A DNA stretch of 64,000 nucleotides from NCBI GenBank assembly GCA_029339195.1, contig JAPTJF010000053.1, positions 1-64,000 of the forward strand. The letters are read 5' to 3'. This document shows positions 53,667 through 64,000 of the stretch, in pieces; positions within the stretch are counted from its first letter, which is position 1; each line of letters starts with the position of its first letter. The notes under the pieces are model-generated. The model had not been told where the DNA came from. It saw nothing but the letters and a program-made list of their open reading frames with translations, and did no database searches. The position numbers and the translations under genes are program-made. The stretch is from Micractinium sp. NFX-FRZ (Eukaryota > Chlorophyta > Trebouxiophyceae > Chlorellales > Chlorellaceae).

Positions 53667-56600
53667 TCAGTCAAACAGGATGGATGCTTCGGACGCCGCC
53701 CCCTCATCATCGTCGCTGTCCGTCCCGCCGGTGCCGCCGGTGCCGGCTGCTCCACTGCCGCTAGCAGTGCCCTGGTCCCCTGCCGCTGGCACTGCCGCTG
53801 CCGCCATGGTGCTGCGTGCCGCGACTGCTGCTGACAGGACCGGCCCAGGCTTACTGCAGCAGCAGGGGCCAGTGTCCAGATGGTGGGTCGGTTGACACAA
53901 ACAAGGGACAAGCAGCAGGGGCCAGAGAACGTGCAGCACGTCGCTCGGGCCTCAGCAGTGCAAGCGCAGCCCACTCCAAGCACATCCCCCTGCCGGCAGC
54001 GAGTTGCAGTCCTCCTGCTGCAGGCACCGCCCGCACGCCTCTGCAGCTGCCATCATGCCCAGCGGGCCCACACACTGCATGCTGTGCCCGCCCCGCACCT
54101 GCCCAGCAGCTCGTGCTCGCCCAGTGAAGCCCTGGGCTTGGCCAGCCAGTCCACTATGTACTTGGGCCCTGCCACCAGCGCCCCGCCTGCCGCAAGCGCT
54201 GCCAGCCGCTTGTTGTGTGCCGCACCCTCGGAGGCAGCAATGACGAGGTGGGGGTCCTTGGCGGTGGCAGGCACCAGCTGGCCGCCGCCCGCCTTGATGA
54301 CGTTGCTGTGCACATGGGAGGGAGGAGGGGCCGGGCAGGGCATGACGGGAGATGGGTGATGTACAGGAGGGGTGGCGAAAGAACAGGGAAAGTGCAACTC
54401 ACGGTGTGGTGTGCCGGGCACACGGGCCGGCAGGCAGGCGGCAACAGCATGGCTAGCTAACGAGGGCAGGCAGGCCCCACAGGGCAGGGCAGCAACCACA
54501 ACCAAAGGCCAGCCGGGGCAGCCAGAGCTGTTGGCACGCCTGGCAAGCAACACCCCCAAGGTGCAAGCATTTCGCCCAGGCTCCAGCCACCTACCGCCTT
54601 CCCTTCCCTCCACTGACCCTGCTGCCCGGTGCCCTCCTGTCATGTGTATTCAACAATTGTTGTCATACGGCCCTGCCCACCCCCTCACGTGATGTCCTCC
54701 CGCTCAAACGGCTTGTCCAGGGTGGAGGCCACATGCACTCTCAGACCCTCAAAGGCACGAGCGGCCGTGGCGGCGGCCCGCTGCCGCCAGTGCGCCGGCG
54801 CGCGCCGCTCCACATCCTTTGTGCTGCTCGTGAGCTCGTAAGGGCCCTGCGGCAGGCAGGCAAGGAAGAGAGCAAAGGAGAAGAGGGGGAGGCAGCAGGG
54901 GAAGAGGGGTGAGGGTGCGTGCAAAGGGGGAGCCCAGAGGGCAGGGGTGCGAGGCTCTGCTGTGGGGGGGGGAGCGCTGGGCGTGCTAGAGTCATAATTG
55001 GGAAGCCCAGAGAGCACAGATACTAGATATGCATCAGGTGGGTTAAGTGCCTGCCGGCCCATGCACCTGGCCGGCCTGCTCGCCAATTGAAAGCCCTGGT
55101 AACCCCAGCCGGAACCAACCAAAAGGCCGCCGATTGCCACAGCCACAGCCGCCGCCAGGCCGGCCCAGCCTGGCCCGTGCGGGCACTGAAGAGCCTGCTC
55201 CCAGCCACACCACACCAGCTCCCCAACCCAACTCGCCTCTGGCACCGGGGTGCCTGCCTCAGCGCAGCCCCACCACAGGAAATGGGGACCGCCCATCCCT
55301 GCTCGTTTGACCATCCCTGCGCATTCAGCCTTGCGCATTCAGCCTTGCTCAGCCAGCCCTGCCCAGCCCCAGCCCGCCTGCCTGCCTGGCTCCCCCCCCC
55401 ACCTCAGGCACCAGTGCTCCCGCATCGGCGCACGCCTGCACCCAGCCGGGGCTGAGCAGCCAGCCGCCAGAGGCCATGGCGGCCAGACACTTTTGGTTGC
55501 GCTTTGGCGCGCCGCTGACGACGTGAGTGACGTCGGGCCGAAAGTTGTGGTTGCTGATGCCCGCCACGCATGCCACCTGCAGACAATTCACACAAGAAGA
55601 TGTGTTGTTGGATAAGCAGGTACTCTCAGGTGGTGCTGAGTGGTGGGAGCAAGCACAGGGCAGCATGCACGGTTGGCAGCTTGGGGCATGCAGAGCGCAG
55701 CCCTAAGGACAGCCAGTGGGCACAGCGGGCCCATCGTGACTCCCTTGGCGTTGTTTCTGCCCGCCCCCTACTCACCCCCAGCTTCTTCAGCTTCCCAGCC
55801 AGCTCCTCCTGCTCGTCTCGGTGCATCCCACTGAGCGCCACCACAGGCGGCCGACCACTGCCGCTGCCAGGGGTGGCGCCCGCCCCGGCCGCTGCGGCTG
55901 TGGCAGCGGCGGCGGGCGTGGCGGACCGCCGCGTCCGCCCCGTCCGGGCCGTCTCTGGCGCCGCGGTCGGCGGAGCTGCCTTGCTCGCAGACACCTTGCC
56001 CGCTGCTTTGCCTGCTGGCTTGGCTGCCGACTTGGCTGCTGGCTTGGATGCCGACTTGCCAGCTGGCTTGGCTGCTGCCTGCTTGCCCGCCGTCTTGCTG
56101 GCGCTGCCACCCACGGTGCGCCGGCGCTTGGAGGGGCCGGCAGCATCTGGCCCTCCCTCCTGCTCCTCCTGCTCAACTGCTGGCTCCCCCTCCTCCTCCA
56201 GCTGCTGCTCCTTGGCTGCACCGCTGGCCTTGCGCTTGCGCCCACCAGCCTTGGCGGCTGCTGGCGGCTTGGCTGGTGGTGAACCCTCCTCCACCTCCAT
56301 GTCCTCCGCTGCCTGCCCCTCCTGCTGCTGCTGCTGCTTGCCCTTGGCAGCCGAACGCCGTCCCCTGGCAGGCTGCGGCGCCTCCGCTTCGGCGGCAGCG
56401 GCCGGCGTTGCCGCCTTGTGCCTGCCAGACGACCGCCTGCCACGCGTTGCCAGCTGCAGAGGGACTGCAGCCTCCTCTGCAGCTGGGACCGCCTCCTCCT
56501 TCTGCTCCTGCTCCCCTGCCGCCGCTGCCGCTGCTGCTGCTGCAGCTGGGTGCGCCTTGCGCGCAGCGGCACCTTGCCTGCCGCCCCTACCGCTGGGGGC

Positions 56601-58361
56601 GGGTGGCCCCTCAGCAGGCACGGCTGCAGGAGGTGCCTCGGCAGCAGGTGCAGCTGCTTTACGCCCCCGCCGCCCTGCCTTGGTCGCTTGCTCCTCCTGC
56701 TGTGCCTGCTGCCCCTCGCCTTCCGCTGCTGGTGCCTGCTCCTCTGCCGCCTGTACCTGCTGCTTTGCGGCGGCTAAAGGCCGACGGCCCCGGCGGCCCT
56801 TTGCAGGCTGCTCCACAACAGGCTGCTCCTCCTCTTGCTCGCCCGCCGCGTGCTCCTCAGCTGCTTGCGCCTCGGCGGCTGGCGGCTCATCCTGCTGCTG
56901 CTGCTGCTCCGGCTGCTGCTCTGGCTGCTGCTTGGCTCCGCGCCGCCTGCCCTTGGCTGCGGGAGGCGCTTGCCCGGCCTCTGGGGGGCTGGTTGCTGCT
57001 GCCGCTGCCGCTGCTGCTGGCGGTTCCTTGGCGGGGGCCGCCTTGGCGGGGGCCGCTTCTGCCTCTGCCTCCGCCTCTGCCTCTGCCGACTTGCGTTTGC
57101 CACCCGACACGCGGCCGCGCTTGCGGGCTGGCCCGGGCGAGGCAGCTGCTGCTGCTGCTGCTGCACCGCCCTCCTGTGGGGCCTCTGCCTCTGCTGCTGG
57201 CGCAGGGGGCGCCTCAAGAGCCTCTGCCATCTCGACATCTGCAGCCTCTGCCTCCGGAGCCTCTGCCGTTGCCTGCTGCTGCTGCTGCTGCTCTTCCTCC
57301 TCCTGCCTCTCAGCTTGCTGCTGCTCTGGCTGCTGCTGTTGCTGTTGCTGCTGCTGCTGGCCACCACGCCGCCTCAGCGGCGGCGCCAGCTCCACCCCAT
57401 CGCTGGTGCGCCCCGCACGTGCGGCCTTGGCAGCCGCCGCCTTGCGTGCGCCAGCCGCAGGCGCTGCTGAGGCCGGCGCTGCTGCTGCTGTTGCTGCACG
57501 GTTCTCTTTCTTCTGCATCCGCAGGAGAGACCGCTGCTCCTTCTCATCTCCCTCTGGAAGGTATTGAGAGAACATGGCCCGCTCCGGGGCCGGCTGCTTG
57601 CGCTTGCGCCCGCCGCTGCTGTTGCCGTTGCCAGAGGCGCCTGGGGTGGCAGAGGCGCTGCGCGAGCGAGAGCGGGTGGTGGCGCGCCGCCCCAGCAGCG
57701 CCGTCGCCGCTGCCGCGCCCGGCAGGGGCGCCGGTGGGCTCACGCCGCGCCCCTCTGCAGCGCCGGCACCTGGGGCTGCAGGGGCCGCCGCCTCTGCAGC
57801 TGCCGCCGCTGCTGCCTTTGCCTCTGGCTCGGCCACCGGCGCTGCTGCCGCTGCTGCCTCTGCATCCTCCTCCGCCTCTGCATCCTCCTCTCCTTCCTCC
57901 TCTGCTGCCAGCTCCTCAGCTGCATCCTCAAACCCAGCGCCGCCCTCTGACTCTGCTTCTGTCTCCTCTCCCTCTTCTGCCCCTGCCCCGCCCTCAGCGC
58001 CGCTGCCAAGCTCCTCAGTACGGGCGGGGCTGGACGCTGCTGCTGCTGCCCCTGCATCTGCTGCTGCCTCAGGGTGCGGCGCTGCACCTGCCGCCGCTGG
58101 CTCGCCGGGTACACCAGGCGCTGCCTCTGGCTCTGCTGCTTGTTGTGACAGCACCCGCTGCGCAGACAGCAGTTCTGCCTCCTCCTCTGCCTCCGTCTCA
58201 GAACCCTCCGCTGCCTCCTCTGCCCCCGCTGCCTCCTCTGCCCCCGCTGCCTCCTCTGCCCCCGCTGCCTCCTCTTCCGCCTCCGTGTCTGACCCATCCA
58301 ACGCATCTACCGGAAGAGTCTCCTGCAGCTCTGGCACTGACGAGGGGTGAGTGCCCGCCTG

Positions 58362-58395
<34 letters not shown>

Positions 58396-59410
58396 CTGCC
58401 GCCTGGCGCCGGTGCCGGCGTGTCCGCTGCTGGTGGGGGCGCGCCGGCAGCGGGGTTGACGCCTGACTCCAGCACCACCCCGCCCAGCGCAGCAGCCCCC
58501 AGCGGGCCCTCCAGCTCATCCTCATCCGGTGTCTCCTCCCCTTCATCCAGCGGTGCCTCCTCCTCTCCTTCTGCTGCTGCTGCTGCCGCCGCCGCCTGCC
58601 GCTGAGCGTGCCCGCTGCCGGGTGCCGTGCCTGCCGCCGCCGCTGCGGTGAGCACCCCCGTGGGTGCACCCTCTGGGGGCATTGTGTAATACTCAGAAGT
58701 GGTTGTGCCCCGCCCCGCATCTGCCGCCGCTGCCTCGACTGCCGCAGACGGGAAGGTCGAGGGGCCGCCCTCCTCCTGCCTCGTCAATGCATCCTCATAT
58801 GCCTCTGGCACTCCTCCTCCCATGCCGCCCCACACGTTGTTGTCGGCAGTGCCCAGATCCTGCAGCAGACCGCCCACCAGGCCCATGGCTTGGGTGGGCT
58901 GCACGGGGCACGGGGCGGGTGGGCAGCGGAAGTGGCAGCAGAAGGGGGCAGTGTCAATGGCAGCTGATCGCAAATGGCTGCCCTAGGCGCAACAAAGGCA
59001 AGCAGTGGCCCCAGCAGGGGGAGGCAGCAGGCGGGGGCACAACACACACTTGTATGCAGCCATGAAGCGCGGACAATGTGGCGAGCCGAAGGATGCAGGC
59101 ATGTGCTGCTGCTCACGCACCCCAAAGCGCGCTCCAGCTCCAAAGCCCGCCGGCAGGCTCCCGCTTGCGTCGCTGGCTTGGAGGAAGGCCGGCGCCGCAG
59201 CCGCCATGGCCGCCGCCTCTGCTGCTGCTTCCACCGCAGCATCGGCCTCCCGTGCTGCTGCGGCTGCCACATCCACGGGCTGAGCTGGCGGCTCTTCCTC
59301 GCCTGCACCGTCCTGCTGAGGCACTGTCACGTCCTCGGCTGCCCCGTCCTGGTGTGGCACCGCCACCTCAGGGCCTGGTGGGTCACCTTGGGGCTCGCCG
59401 CTGCCACCCT

Positions 59411-59451
<41 letters not shown>

Positions 59452-61514
59452 TCCATCCCCTCTGCCTCCCCCTCCTCAGCCACAGCCGGCAGATGGTCAG
59501 CGCTGCGCCCCCCTGCAGCCAGGCGCGCCCCGCCGCCGCTGCCCGCAGACTCAGTCTCTGGCACAACGACATACGGCACGCCGCTGCTGGCTGGCGCAGA
59601 GCCGCCTGCTGCTGCCGCCACGGCATCCACTGCACCCGCGTCAGCGCCCGCGGCCCCCTCTTCAGAATCGGGAACCAGCTGGCTGCCGTCGCCTGCCGCC
59701 TCTGCCTCCTGCCCCTCGCCTGCCGCCTCCGCCTCCTCTGCCTCCTGGCAGAGCGCTTCAATGATGCAGCCGGGGCCGCGGTAGCCATCTGAAGGGGCGG
59801 GCAGGGCAGCACACGGGGCAGGACAGCGGTAAGCACGTGGCAGGCAGTTGTGCTGAGGTGGCTTCTACCCCAGGCACTGCCCCTGGTGCTCGCCATGCCC
59901 AATGTGCCATCTAGCAGGCAACTGGAAGGGCCGATGTTGGCCCCATGCGCATGCCGCGCTGCCCAGCCGCCCACCTGCTTTGCCATGCTTCTGGCCTGTC
60001 CACCCGAGGCCGTCCGCCTCCACCTGGCCTCTGCCCCCAGCCCCATCTCCTGTCCCCACAATGGCAGTGCCAACCCTGCAACCCTTGCCCCTGGCTCCGC
60101 TCACCCCGCGGCAGCAGCCTGCCCTCCACCAGGCAGTCCAGCAGCCAGAGGGAGTTGAGGAGGTCGATCTTGTCGGGCTGGCTCCTGCTGAGTCAGTGCC
60201 AGGGGTTAGGGATAGGCAAAGGTGTCAGTGCTGTGACAGGGGCGCGAGAGAGGGAAGAACACTTGGCCTGCCCACCTGCCCGTGCGGAGGGCGCGAGAGG
60301 CTGGCGCCTGCCCCAGGACTGAGGGCGTCATCGCAGCATGCCAAAGCACAGCACGGCACAACAGGGCCACAAATGGCTGCCTCAAACGTGTGCGACTGCT
60401 CATCCACAGTTTGGCAAACTGTAGCACAACACAGCATGCCACAGACAGTAGAGCATGCACAGCGCAGCAGCACCCACCTCGCCGCCTCAATCTTCTGCGA
60501 CCGCTCATCCACATCCTGAGCTATCAACACCGCTCCCTCTGCCGTGGAGCCCATCCGCATTTCGCCGGTGACCTGCTTGCACCGTGGAAACAGTCACAAG
60601 GCAGGGGTGGAGAGACAGCAGCAGGGGGTAAAGCGTGCAAGTCGGCAGCGAGCAGCTGAGGAGGTGCGCTCAGGCACTTGCCACGAGGCAGACTGGGCAT
60701 TGAAGCAGTGCTAGCCAGCCCAGAGCACGAGTGGGGAACTCCTCCTCCAGGCGGTGCCATGAGCCGGCTGCCGGACAGGGCCGACTGCGGCTCACAGCGT
60801 TTGGTTCTAGGGCTCCACCCCTTTGCCCCCGCTGCCGCCCAACCCTGCCACCCACATTTGCTCCGGTGCACCGCGCCAGCGTGAACACCAGGAACCGCTC
60901 TTTGCGGGTGAACCCTGTGATTGACATGCGCAGCGCGGTGGGGGAGACGACGGCGGCAGCGGGGAAGGGGCGGAAGTGGCGGGAGGCCAGCGGGGCGGGG
61001 CGGCCCAAGCACCAAGACGCCAGCACCCAGCACATGCCAACGCATCGGCGGTATGCTGCCGTGGCCTCCTCGTGCTCTGGCTGCTTGCGGTGCTGCAGCA
61101 CGCAGTAGTCTGCTGAGTGCACATCCTCGGCAAGATCGCCACCGCCCATAACTGCAGACCCACGGAGAGGGCGAGGGATGAGGGGGGAGAGGGGCGGCCA
61201 GCGGTGGGCAGCGCGGGGCGGCAAATGCCGAGAGGCCTGCAGGTATAGCGCGCCTGCCTCCCCCGACTTACCGATCAAGTTTTGCAGCTGCTGCACGCTG
61301 TCCGCCAGGCGGGGGTCCAGGCACACAAAGAAGCTGAGTCCCTGCAAGGTTGCAAGCACAATGGGGCAGCGGCGGCGGCGGCGGCGGCAGTGAGCAGCGG
61401 CGGCGGCAGTGAGCAGCAGCCCGCGGCGGCCCGCAGCCCGTCACTGACAGCTGCGGAGATTCCTGGAACCAACACGCACAGGCTGCGCACCTGGAAAGGC
61501 GCCGGGGCTGACAT
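53667..61514 (-). CDS. Large BRCT-repeat protein (N- and C-terminal BRCT pairs, low-complexity centre), DNA-damage mediator type
   Basis: Eleven exons keep phase and give 1,694 residues: 61514-61491, 61341-61272, 61151-60856, 60572-60478, 60187-60105, 59788-59121, 58898-55776, 55576-55403, 54846-54689, 54305-54099, 53853-53667. The N-terminal pair: GLSFFVCLDPRLADSVQQLQ with SADYCVLQHRK, then ALRMSITGFTRKERFLVFTL with the BRCT Trp signature NSLWLLDCLVEGRLLP. The centre, about 1,250 residues, is Ala/Glu/Gln-rich with poly-Gln runs and ends in Lys/Ala/Pro repeats of histone H1 type (KPAGKSASKPAAKSAAKPAG). The C-terminal pair: VVALSGMHRDEQEELAGKLK, ISNHNFRPDVTHVVSGAPKR and GGWLLSPGWVQACADAG, then LRVHVASTLDKPFEREDITN and GPKYIVDWLAKP. 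BRCT pairs bind phosphopeptides at DNA breaks. The layout resembles PTIP/MDC1 mediators and plant BRCT proteins; orthology is inferred. Confidence 0.85.
59407..59447. repeat. (CTG/CAG)n repeat encoding poly-Gln
   Basis: An uninterrupted or nearly uninterrupted run of about ten Gln codons in exon 6 of the BRCT gene. Shorter runs lie at 58366-58390 and 57330-57360. Confidence 0.9.
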
Positions 61515-61729
61515 TTTGAGTGATCAAGGAGTCCTGAGGGTCCAAGCTCTCAGCCCTCAAGCATGATTCCGACCTCGGGGACGAACTGCCCGTCAACCGC
61601 CGAGGCTGGCGGAAGCTTCAATTTTGCAAAGAGCGCGCCACGGTGGAGGCGCGAAACCCAAAGTTGCAGGGGACGCGAAATCACGCGCTAGGTAATTCAG
61701 AAACCTGGGACATAGAGTAGAGCACTGAC
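61515..61729. promoter_or_regulatory. Compact bidirectional promoter (BRCT gene / F-box gene)
   Basis: Only 215 bases separate two outward-facing start codons. The stretch is less GC-rich than its flanks. No named element was recognised. Confidence 0.6.
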
Positions 61730-63165
61730 ATGAACCCAGATTGGGCACACCTCCCCCCACCCGCTCTGCAACTTGTTTATCGCCACCTCACGCACGTGCT
61801 TGCCGCTGCTGGACCCCTCTCCGTCTCGGAGGCGTCCACGACAGCCGACGCGGCACCCTGTCGATCATGGCAGGAGATCGCCCAGAGGGAGGTGTGCGGC
61901 GGAGGCGGGCACCAGTGGTGGCGGCACTGCGGTGCCGGCAGTTAGCTTGCCTCCCCTTCTTCAGCCTCCCGCTCTGACACCCCTGCATGCGTGCAGCTCT
62001 ATCTGGACGTGTGGTGCAGCGGCAGTCGTAGCGAGCTGCAGGCGCTGCTGCGCCTGGCGTGCCGTGCCCGCCTCCGCTCCCTCCACCTCCGCAACCCGCC
62101 CGAGGCCTGCGCCCTCGTGTTCGAGCTGCTGGCTCACTCTGCCTTCATCCAACTCGCTGGGCCGCATCTGCGAGTGCTGGAGGGCGCCCCTGCCAGCCTG
62201 GCAGGTGGCAAGCACGCGCTGCACCCGCTGCCCCTGGCTGCCTACCCTGGTTTGGAGTGCCTGCACTTGACAGTGCCGCCGCACCGCCAGGTGCTCTCCC
62301 TTCGCACCGGCGGCGAGGGATGGGAGACGGCGCAGAGGCTGCGGCGGCTGAGCATCAGCGGGCGGCACTACGTCGCGCTGCGCGTGCTGCCGCCAAACCT
62401 GCAAAGCCTGGCTGTCACTGCCTGGCACATCTTAGCCGAGCCCCAGGTATGAGGGCAGGCAACTCCCAGTTTGGGCGGTTTTGGATCCCTGTTCTGGTGT
62501 GCTCCCCGGGGATGGAGCGGGTGAGGCAGGAAGGGCACTGTTCTGTGCTAGGCAGACTCCCAACAGCACTGTTGCGCCCGCCCTCCCGCCCACCGCCCTG
62601 CCTAACCCCTACCAGCTCTCCTCATCTCCTCACCGCCACTCAACACTACCCACTGGCATCCCACTGTCCTTCCCCGCAGGTCCTGGTGCGCTGCCCTCAG
62701 GTGGAGCTGCTGGCGGCGGCAGTGCTGCTGTCTGAGCACGTGCTGCCCTATGCCGCTCTGGCGGGCGCAGCAGGGGCGGCGGCTGTCGAGGCACGGCTGT
62801 CTGAGCTGGCGGCCCTGCTGGCAGCAGCGGGGCTGCCTGAGGGGCACAGCATGCATCTCACAACCAACCTGGTGTGCTTCCAAACAGGCAGCGATGGGGG
62901 GGAAGCCAAACTGGTGGCCCCGCGGCCCCAGGCAGATGCCGCTGCTGCTGCTGCTGTGCCTGCTGTGGTGGCAGCGGCGCAGGCAGATGGGGCGGGTGCC
63001 GAAGGGGGCGCGGCAGCGGGGCAGCACGGCAGGCAAGCGTTTGCAGCGCAGGCAGCGCAGGCGGGTGGCGTGACTGCCAGGCTGGCGCCACCGCCGCCCA
63101 CAGCTGCCTGGCCTGAGGAACTGGGGGCGGGCCCTGACATGGAGCTCGTGCTTGCCTGCCCTTGA
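61730..63165 (+). CDS. F-box-like protein with a leucine-rich region
   Basis: Exons 61730-61891, 61997-62446, 62680-63165 keep phase and encode 365 residues. The N-terminus (WAHLPPPALQLVYRHLTHVL, then CRSWQEIAQRE) follows the F-box pattern of LP-x-x-L, L and a final CRxW; it is degenerate with an insert before the C. Exon 2 has irregular leucine-rich segments (LRSLHLRNPPEA, LECLHLTVPPH, LRRLSISGRHY, LQSLAVTAW), as in F-box/LRR proteins. The last third is Ala-rich and of no clear kind. If the F-box is real, the protein would be a substrate receptor of an SCF ubiquitin ligase (inference). Confidence 0.72.
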
Positions 63166-63546
63166 TTATTTTGTTTGTGTGTGTGCTTGCTGTGATGTGC
63201 CAGTGTTGCAACTACAGATCGGCTACAGGTGCATGACTGTGCAAGTAAGCTTTGCTGTGCAAACAAGCATGTTCCAGCATCTCGCCAGCTGTACAATCAG
63301 CCCACCTTGCTGCCAAGGTGAGGGAGGCGGCAGCATGGGCAGGCGGAGCGCTTGTGTGCACGTCAACATGCGCATGCACCGCGCAGGTGCTTGTTGAAGT
63401 TTAGACATCTGCCTGCCCAGCTGCAGCGCTGCCTGCCATGCACGGGCTGCTCAACCTCGCTCCAGCCGCACGCTCAGTCCTGCGTGACGCCGGCACCTTG
63501 CCCGCCTACAGGCCTCGCTCAATTCCTCACGCTTGCCGCCCCACGC
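63166..63546. other. Convergent 3' region
   Basis: Lies between the ends of the F-box-like gene and the ABA4-like gene. No feature recognised. Confidence 0.5.
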
Positions 63547-64000
63547 TCAGTCCTGCTTGGTGCCGGCGCCGCCCGCTGCGCCCTGGCGCTGGCCACGGAA
63601 CCAGGGGCGGATGAGGGCGAGGTAGAGGAGCAGCCCAGTGGGGCCGACAAACATCGTCAGCACCAGAGGGAGTGCCATCAGGACCTGTGGCGCACGCGGG
63701 AGGGCGGGAAGGGCAGGCAGGGGCGTGAATGCTTGGTGGCACAGCAAGGCCGGAGGTGCTTGATCACGCTAGAGCACAGGCAAACCTGGCCAGGGCAGGC
63801 GTGTGCACCGGCGCATGAGCAGGCAACAGGACAGATCCCTCCTGGCCTGAGAGTCAGGCTGTTGGGCAGGCCTACCCACACATGCATGCCCACACGCAAT
63901 GCGTGCGCACCTGGGGCAACCCGCGGCTGCGTGCGTCCACAACCTCCCAGCGCCCCACCCAGAGATCGAAGGCGGCATAGTGCACCCTGGCGAGTGGGGC
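63547..64000 (-). CDS. ABA4-like (DUF4281) plastid membrane protein, 3' end only
   Basis: Two exons are visible, 64000-63911 (continuing outside the window) and 63684-63547, joined in frame. The first has HYAAFDLWVGRWEVVDARSR and the second a membrane span (LMALPLVLTMFVGPTGLLLY) with a short polar tail ending GTKQD. AFDLxVGRW followed by FxGPxGLLLY is the signature of DUF4281/ABA4. ABA4 is required for neoxanthin formation in land-plant chloroplasts; whether this paralogue has that role cannot be judged from the fragment. The N-terminal spans and transit peptide lie beyond the window. Confidence 0.82.

Noticed and set aside
52704..53834. Overlapping frames of 291 (minus) and 309 (plus) codons
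   Set aside because: No family resemblance, weak codon preference and both strands equally open; treated as intergenic.
55570..58459. Plus-strand open frames of 665 and 803 codons opposite the BRCT gene
   Set aside because: They mirror the Ala/Glu/Gln codon bias of the minus-strand exon (poly-Leu, poly-Cys, poly-Pro products); the minus frame alone links through splice sites to BRCT domains.
1..64000. tRNA, rRNA, transposon or CRISPR features
   Set aside because: Nothing with the needed arms, terminal repeats or transposase motifs was seen by eye; a tRNA scan and repeat library search would be decisive.

Overview
The window is nuclear DNA of a green alga, most likely a trebouxiophyte of the Chlorella/Micractinium kind. 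The evidence is its high GC content, intron-dense genes with short GT-AG introns ending in CTGCAG, TGTAA-type poly(A) signals, pervasive (CAGG)n/(TGCC)n microsatellites and CAG-rich low complexity, and plastid or plant-lineage genes (TGD2, a novel plant SNARE, an ABA4-like protein, a lumen-targeted protein). The species is inferred. Most open frames are GC-driven shadows; gene models were built from splice sites, frame continuity and family motifs.

Layout. 180-2726 (-): wall or matrix-type Pro-rich membrane protein with an apparent frameshift. 3455-9637 (-): ribosome biogenesis factor TSR1. 10836-13064 (-): NPSN-type SNARE. 14292-17445 (+): zinc-finger/UIM protein. 17947-19847 (+): secreted fasciclin-domain protein. 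20446-24053 (-): chloroplast lipid-transfer MCE protein TGD2. 24438-26577 (+): plastid FKBP isomerase. 27746-30035 (+): secreted protein of unknown family. 30430-37258 (-): an 18-exon LRR receptor-like kinase. 38237-41470 (-): KH-domain protein. 42459-43292 (+): small thylakoid-lumen candidate. 44100-47368 (-): MYND-finger protein, with a decayed copy of its 3' end at 41672-41972. 49832-52056 (-): a probable nuclear protein with an unrecognised N-rich motif, followed by a 1.9-kb G-rich (plus strand) tract. 53667-61514 (-): about 1,694-aa protein with BRCT pairs at both ends. 61730-63165 (+): F-box-like protein. 63547-64000 (-): 3' end of an ABA4-like (DUF4281) gene.

Four head-to-head gene pairs (SNARE/zinc finger, TGD2/FKBP, KH/lumen, BRCT/F-box) share upstream regions. 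There is no operon-like logic; TGD2 and the FKBP are both plastid genes with a 384-bp shared promoter, which is suggestive.

The most unusual signals concern splicing. Several introns hold partial copies of a neighbouring exon edge, including a 63/64 inverted copy that spans a 5' splice site in the SNARE gene. Five or six introns begin with GC rather than GT. No tRNA, rRNA, CRISPR array or transposon was recognised.
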